Shown: piece after piece, positions 58,534 through 64,000 of the stretch | Layout: every line of letters starts with the position of its first letter | Position numbering within the stretch: position 1 is the first letter of the stretch | The notes under the pieces: generated by a model | Database searches by the model: none | Told to the model about the DNA's origin: nothing | What the model saw: the letters and a program-made list of their open reading frames with translations, nothing else | From: Telmatactis stephensoni | Lineage: Eukaryota > Cnidaria > Anthozoa > Actiniaria > Isophelliidae | Direction of reading: 5' to 3' | Length of the DNA: 64,000 nucleotides | Assembly: GCA_029948255.1 (NCBI GenBank) | Contig: JALIZF010001422.1 | Coordinates: 174,501 to 238,500, forward strand | Program-made: the position numbers and the translations under genes

Positions 58534-61500
58534 ATGGATTCCGAAGAATGTGTCCAATATGAATCAAGGCCGTCCAAAAAATCGAACACTTTGCCCATAT
58601 GGGGCAACGAACGGACGATGAATTTGAACAACATGGTTTTAACGAATGTTATGCAGTCTCCTTACTTCAAGAACCAGTTATTTCAACTAAAAACATATCA
58701 TGAAGTGGTTGACGAGATATTTTACAAGGTAAGGGCCCATCGAGGCTCGTTCTACCGTGGATCTCAGGATGGACCTTGAGAGATAGCCTTCTCTTTGCAC
58801 GTAAGAATTTTTAGATAGAACATCAATGAATTCGTTTTCGAATTAAATGTTGTTTGTTGGCTAGATTTACGTTCTTTGTGTCTAACTGAGACTGTTATTT
58901 GAGAATTATGTTTACCAAGAAAGTAAGCAATGCTTTAATTTGCCCTCAATATTTTCTATAGCTTACGGCATAATTGGATTATAAACTAATTAGTTTGGGA
59001 TTTTGTTCTTTTAAAAACACCGATAGTAAGAATTTTGAATTTGATTTCACCATATCCTGTAGTCACATGAGCCTCTAGTCTTTGTTCTTTTAAGTTTTTG
59101 AAAGTGTTTCGCAGAATGAAAAATAATGTTGATATTTTTTTACTCATATTCATGGTCTTTAGATAGATTATGTATGAATATATTTATGTATGAACCGAAC
59201 GGTCGATTTATCAGCAGCGCAGCTGATATTTTTATTAAGCGAACAACATGGTAGATTCTTTTATATTTATTTTCAGACATATTTTGACGTATGTGTACTT
59301 ACACCGTCATCAGTGTGATGTTACAAAAGTTCTCAAAGTTTAAATATAGTACAAGCACATGTATATGTGCAATAATTGAAAATACATATTATAAAATCAA
59401 AGAAAGTTTGGCATGCATTGGTTTAAGATGGGGTTCTGCTATTTGATGTGCATGGCTTCTTTAAGCTCAACCTGATATTCTGAACTTGCAGAGTACTATA
59501 TTCAAACTTTGAAAACTCTTGTAACATCACACTGATGATGGTGTAAGTACATGCCGAAACATGTCTGAAAATAAATGTAAAAGAATCAACCATGTCACTT
59601 TCTTACTAAAAATTATTTTATGTACTTATGGTATACAGTATATTATATTTTTGAGCTGTGCTTTACTACAAGTTAATTCCTATTTGACAACTTATAGGTT
59701 GACCACCTGGAGCCATGGGAAAAGGGAAGCAGGAAGACTTCAGGACAAGTGGGCATGTGTGGTGGGGTAAGCATTCTACAATACATCTATTAATAGTTTA
59801 CCAATTTTACAGTAAAGAAATGAAGCTACTCTGTATAACTTGAAATATTATACAATTCTCAAAAGAACGCACGTAATATACACAAAAACGCGAAAATATG
59901 AGACTGTATTAGGTTAGTAACATTTGAATGGCTTCCGTGTGAAAACATGTGCAATTTACACATAGAGTAGATTTTGTATGACTGTTAAAATGACAATCAT
60001 AACATGGCACAGTTATAGCATGAGTTTCTAATCATTTTATGGACATGATGGCATTGACATGACCAAGCATGACATGGTACATTTCACACTCATGCAAAAT
60101 CTGCTCTTCGTTGAGGATATATTGCAGTGTTCCAAGTGAAATCACAGCTGCAGCCTTCTTGAGTGAACTTCAACTAAAAATTGCATTTAGCCTTAAAGAT
60201 TTTTATAGGCTGTTTTTTTTTCCAGTAAATTTTGCAAAAGTGTGAGCCCAGACTTTGCAACAGCTGAACATATTCTATGGAATTAGTAATATTGAAAGAT
60301 CATCACGGAGATGTAAGCAATTTAGGCAATTGCTTTAGAAAAGCCCGAAAAAAATTTGGGGCTTCAACGGGAAGCTTGAAGCCCCGAATTTTTTCCGGGC
60401 TTTTCTAAAGCAATTGCCTAAATTGCTTACATCTCCGTGATGATCTTTCAATATTACTAGTTCCATTACCGCGGATCAATCCATATACATATACATCTAT
60501 GGAATAACTATAGAATATCCCACAAATGATATTCATGTAGCCGATCTTTTTGAAAACGATGCAGAAACACAATAGCATGAATATAATGAATATCATTTAT
60601 GGGGTTTTCTATAGTTGTGTGTATTTGATTTTGTGATTTTCAGGTGCGTGGAGTTGGTGCTGGTGGGATTGTCTCTACAGCATATTGCATTTTATACAAG
60701 TTGTTTACACTTCGCCTAACAAGAAAACAATTAAATGGACTTATAACTCATGTAGACTCTCCTTATATTAGAGCTCTAGGATTTATGTATATTAGGTGAG
60801 TAAACAGAAAGATTTCATATTATTTAGGGGATTCATTAAGATTATAAAGTGGAAGGCATCTGGCTATGACTCCTGGTTAAGGCCAAAGATATTATCAGAA
60901 GTTGGTTTGAGTCTCTCAAGACAGCTGGACAAAACCCAGCAAAGCGCCATGTCCACAGCTGGTCAATTTGCCAGGTGTCTGACCCGTAATGAACCCACTG
61001 TCGGATTATTGAATTATCCTCAACATACAATGTAATATTGTTATCATCACAATACATTGCCATATGATCATCACTAGTGATAATGATAGTTATAATCATA
61101 TATAATGTGTTCTCATGTTCTCTCAGCATCACGCATGTTTTGATCAGGCTATCAAACACAAAAACCAGTTTTTTTATTTCTTAATTTACATGTACCAAAT
61201 CATTTTCCTTATAAAACTTTATCTTTTACTTCAGGTATTGTCAGCCTCCACCTGATTTATGGGACTGGTATGAACCTTATCTTGAAGATGAAGAGGTAGA
61301 TTATAATAACAAAGATTAATATCAATTATTTTCTATATTTGGAAATGGGTTTTTGTGATTGTAAAAAGTTAGGGGTGGGGTTAGAGGGGGTCTTTGGTTG
61401 GTGCTGAGTTGACAAATCCATTAATGGTAAGTAGTATTAAACAAGATTATCTGTTGGGTCCATGTTTGGCATGATCATCAACATTCTCTTATGAGCTTAT

Positions 61501-63780
61501 TTTGTGGTTTGAAAATTTTCTACTGATTTAATTTTTTTAGATGTATCATTTGGTTTTTCAATCTACTTTGCTTCATTTTAATCATTTTTGTACATATAAT
61601 GTAACTTATTTGCCAATAAAAATCTCCAGCATAATAACTAAACCTATCAAAAAGATAGAACCACTCCCCCTAAAAAGCACCATTCCTTCGACCCCCTCCC
61701 CTTTAAAAGTGATTCAAATCAGTATCAAACAAGGTGATAGTTGCAAAAACATGCATTATACATGTAAGTAGTTGGTTCCTGGTGCATTTTAAATCCTTGC
61801 GTTGTACATGCTGTAGCTATCTGTGAATTTGTCATTGACAGAGTTGTCAAAAGATTTGAAATTGGTGGCAAATTAGCTTTTATACATGTAGATGGCTTTG
61901 GGGCTCTAGCCCTTAGGATTAATTGCAAAATTGTTAGCCTGAGTAACTGGAGCAAGCGAGTTTATCTCTCTGTTACTCATGCTACAAAATTGTGCATCTA
62001 GTGCTCCAGTTCATGACAAAAGCTTTTATTTTGTAGTTTTTGTTTTGTTTTGTTTTAATTGGCCAATATTTCAGCTAGCAAAAAATCTCAGAGTAGCTGG
62101 CAATAATTGCCGGCTGCCAGCATATTTTGACACCCCTGCATTGGTATTTATTGATAAAATAAATATAATAAAAAATAAATAACTGTTTATTTAAGTGTCC
62201 AAGTCTTCTAGCAATTGCACAATAATTGGGGGACACTGTACTCTTTCACACACTACCTCTACATTAAGTATTTTGCAAATAATCACTCGACTCACATGTT
62301 GATTTTTGCTGAGGTAGGAAAAATCTTAGAACCCTCGTGGCATGGTAGAGAACAACACATCAAACAAACTCAATTCACATATGATCCAGGCGCTCAAGCT
62401 GGGACTCGAACCCGGACCACAGTGGTGAAAGGCCAGCGCTCTAACCGCTCGGCCAACCATGCCACCCACAATTTTACAATATTACTATGTCCAAATAGCT
62501 TTCACTCAGTGACTTTGAGGAGCATACGTGGCTTAGAGCAGTTTTAATATGAGTGTAAAACGGACCATGCCATGCTATAAACATGCCATTTTTCTAGTAA
62601 TACAAAAGCTATAACTCTTGTTAATGTGCAACCTAAGATTTTTTTACAAGCAACGGAAACAAAATTGGAAGCAACAGTGTTGCAAAGTGTCCTACATGGC
62701 CCACACAGATAATCTATCACATCAAGAAAGTATGACTTTCTTGGCTGTATTTAGTACATTTAGTATTTTTCTTTTGCTTGTGTTGACTTTTTGGTGTATT
62801 TCCAGGACAAAGTTTATCTGTAAACAAACTGGAACCAGCTACCAATGGCCCCCTCTGTGACAAGAGACCTTAGCAACATTCATAGAGGTTAAATTATCTA
62901 CTAGCTCGCAATTCAATTATTGGGTGCCTAGATTATGGTACCACAGTCACACTGTTGTGGCTGTGTGATCTTGTAACACTGGCAATATTGCGTGACTAAG
63001 TCATGTTCAGACCGAGATAAGATTGTGTGACCTACATGACGTCATGCTTTTTTTAAAAAAAAGATGTTCCCTTGAATTTAACTGAGTGCTTGAACAGCAT
63101 GTCTCTTAATTCAGAGTAAATGCACAACTACTTATAAGGCCTGGGTTTCTGAAATCATTAATTAAAACAGGGCCCGGTTGTTTGAAAGCCGATTAGCGCT
63201 AATCCGGGGTTAACTCTAAAGAAAACATTCGGAGTTAATCCTGGGTTAACGCTAATCCACTTTCGAACAACCGGGCCCAGGATGACTGCAAAACATTCAT
63301 TTTGATGAGTAGCTAAATTTTCCTGTTATACATGTAACGTCTTTGCTTTGGATGAAAAGCTAAATTCTTTTGACTTTTCTAGCTGCAATGAAGTTGTCAG
63401 CTAAGGAGAATTTTGATAATTTTGATATTCATAAATGAAGTTCTTGTATTCATCCACTTTGTCATAAGATTCCAAAAAATATATAATTTTATTGTAATCT
63501 TGGTTCTCACGTGAATTTGCTTTTCATTTTTCAGGAGATAGATCCCAAGGCAGGCACAGGGTGCCCAATGACCATTGGTCAATTAGTCCGTAGTTTTCTC
63601 CTAAAGTTAGAATGGTATGGTACCCTATTTCCACGTATCCCTGTCCCGATACAGAAGGAAATCGAGAGAAAATTGCAAGAGCTGAACCTGTGTGATGATC
63701 ACAAAAGAACTGCCAACGAACGATGGCCAAGTGAAGATGAGAAACAAGGCAGACAAAGGTTAGAAGGGAATAGGTACTAA
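58534..63780 (+). CDS. PRPF38B: Pre-mRNA-splicing factor 38B (PRPF38B), five exons, 3' end probably outside
   Basis: Exons 58534-58728, 59698-59766, 60644-60795, 61235-61295 and 63535-63780, all GT..AG with agreeing phases. The product is the PRP38 core domain: a Leu-Pro-x-Trp-Gly-Asn-Glu opening, Tyr-His-Glu-Val-Val-Asp-Glu, the Glu-Pro-Trp-Glu-Lys-Gly-Ser motif in exon 2, Gly-Gly-Ile-Val-Ser-Thr-Ala in exon 3, and Leu-Phe-Pro-Arg-Ile-Pro-Val-Pro in exon 5. As drawn it ends at 240 residues, whereas the human protein is over 500 with an Arg/Ser-rich tail. A GT donor at 63774, just before the TAA, suggests splicing to exons beyond the window. It is a nuclear splicing factor. Introns contain a hammerhead-bearing repeat, foldbacks and a SINE. 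Confidence 0.92.
59247..59594. mobile_element. Inverted-repeat element with hammerhead, PRPF38B intron 1
   Basis: Arms of about 105 bp (59247-59352 and 59491-59594) are mirror copies around a centre of about 140 bp. The ends read CATGGTAGATTCTTTTA-like and the arm core is GTAACATCACACTGATGA. Resembles the Penelope remnant at 5132-5857 in plan but not in overall sequence. Confidence 0.72.
59532..59565 (+). ncRNA. Hammerhead ribozyme-like core
   Basis: CTGATGA, a stem II region (GGTGT...ACATGCC, imperfect), GAAAC and ATGTC. The conserved core is complete; stem II is weaker than at 5791. The mirror arm at 59247-59352 has lost GAAAC, so only one side is intact. Confidence 0.6.
60279..60463. repeat. 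185-bp palindrome in PRPF38B intron 2
   Basis: GGAATTAGTAATATTGAAAG and its near inverse; arms of about 90 bp meet near 60371 at GGGAAGC. Confidence 0.8.
60497..60616. repeat. Short inverted repeat before PRPF38B exon 3
   Basis: ATAACTATAGAA...AAATGATATTCAT and its imperfect inverse ATGAATATCATTTATGG...TCTATAGTTGT. Confidence 0.6.
62216..62466 (-). repeat. tRNA-Ser/Leu-type SINE in PRPF38B intron 4
   Basis: On the minus strand GGCATGGTTGGCCGAGCGG (A box) and GGTTCGAGTCCC (consensus B box), then the TTTGATGTGTTGTTCTCTAC body. Younger than the copy at 45440, judging by the intact boxes. Confidence 0.85.
63170..63278. repeat. 109-bp palindromic MITE
   Basis: GGGCCCGGTTGTTTGAAAG ends with GATTAGCGCTAATCC internally and the inverse on the right. 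Similar in plan to 47150-47289. Confidence 0.75.
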
Positions 63781-64000
63781 AATGCAAAAAGTAGGATGGA
63801 AATGCTGGTGTTAGGTGATAAACGTAAAAGTAAAGGAGATTGTAATTTAGGGATGATGAAAGCTTGTAGTGATGATGGTGATGATAGGTGATTGGGTGCT
63901 TAGATGTAAAACATATACATTTTTAGAGCGCAAAATCATCGTGGATTGTTCAAATGCGCTTCACAATGAGCTTTATCAGGTATTTTTAAATTCGTAAAAC
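63781..64000. other. Downstream of PRPF38B exon 5; start of a foldback copy at the edge
   Basis: From 63963 the sequence ATGAGCTTTATCAGGTATTT to the window end matches 40853-40888, the start of the foldback element there. Confidence 0.6.

Noticed and set aside
62390..62466. Possible tRNA-Ser/Leu gene
   Set aside because: Continues into the same SINE body as at 45440, without a terminator at the tRNA end.

Overview
This is eukaryotic nuclear DNA, very probably from an anthozoan cnidarian and most likely a reef coral. The reasons are intron-split genes with GT..AG boundaries, AT-rich intergenic DNA full of short foldback repeats, tRNA-headed SINEs, a Penelope-like fragment, intronless class A GPCRs repeated in tandem, and animal housekeeping genes (RO60, a Bcl-2 family gene, PRPF38B). 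The organism call is inference; the genes themselves are read directly.

Layout. 1-8.4 kb: two intronless rhodopsin-like GPCR paralogues (3146-4087, 6979-7908). A roughly 210-bp direct repeat at the window start and just upstream of the second receptor marks a tandem duplication. A Penelope fragment with mirrored hammerhead ribozymes lies between the receptors. 8437-21734: a 13.3-kb element with 3.2-kb near-identical terminal inverted repeats (TIRs), flanked by the 6-bp duplication CACGGT and inserted into a SINE. It encodes one spliced protein (zinc fingers joined to a protein-primed-type family B DNA polymerase) and a 101-residue basic zinc-finger protein present once in each TIR. Both ends carry eight 34-bp units combining CCAAT and CRE-like motifs. 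No integrase, capsid, ATPase or protease gene is visible. It looks like a reduced, recently active relative of Polinton/Maverick elements and is the most interesting object here.

21982-32285: a complete CACTA/EnSpm DNA transposon with CACTG termini and 3-bp duplication AAA. It holds a five-exon TNP2-type transposase gene (971 residues, minus strand) and, from a shared 261-bp divergent promoter, a seven-exon second gene (351 residues, plus strand) that I cannot name. 32.3-41.4 kb: gene-free, built of nested foldback elements, including a 401-bp hairpin, a 111-bp palindrome with a 9-bp duplication, a hAT-like MITE carrying a minisatellite, and SINEs.

41451-46679 (minus): an intact four-exon RO60 gene (556 residues). 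46.7-50.6 kb: gene-free. 50669-52893 (plus): a two-exon Bcl-2 family gene whose intron holds a GAAA/GGAA microsatellite and a nested MITE ending 23 bp before the splice acceptor. 53.0-58.5 kb: MITEs, two (TTCTTG)n arrays, an array of GGGA-N4-TCCC palindromes and a GC-rich 496-bp foldback. 58534 to the window end (plus): five exons of PRPF38B, whose Arg/Ser-rich tail probably lies outside. A second hammerhead-bearing inverted repeat sits in its first intron.

The host genes have no obvious functional link to each other. The mobile elements are the connected story: SINEs hit by larger elements, MITEs nested in MITEs, and at least two large DNA elements whose ends and target duplications can still be read to the base.
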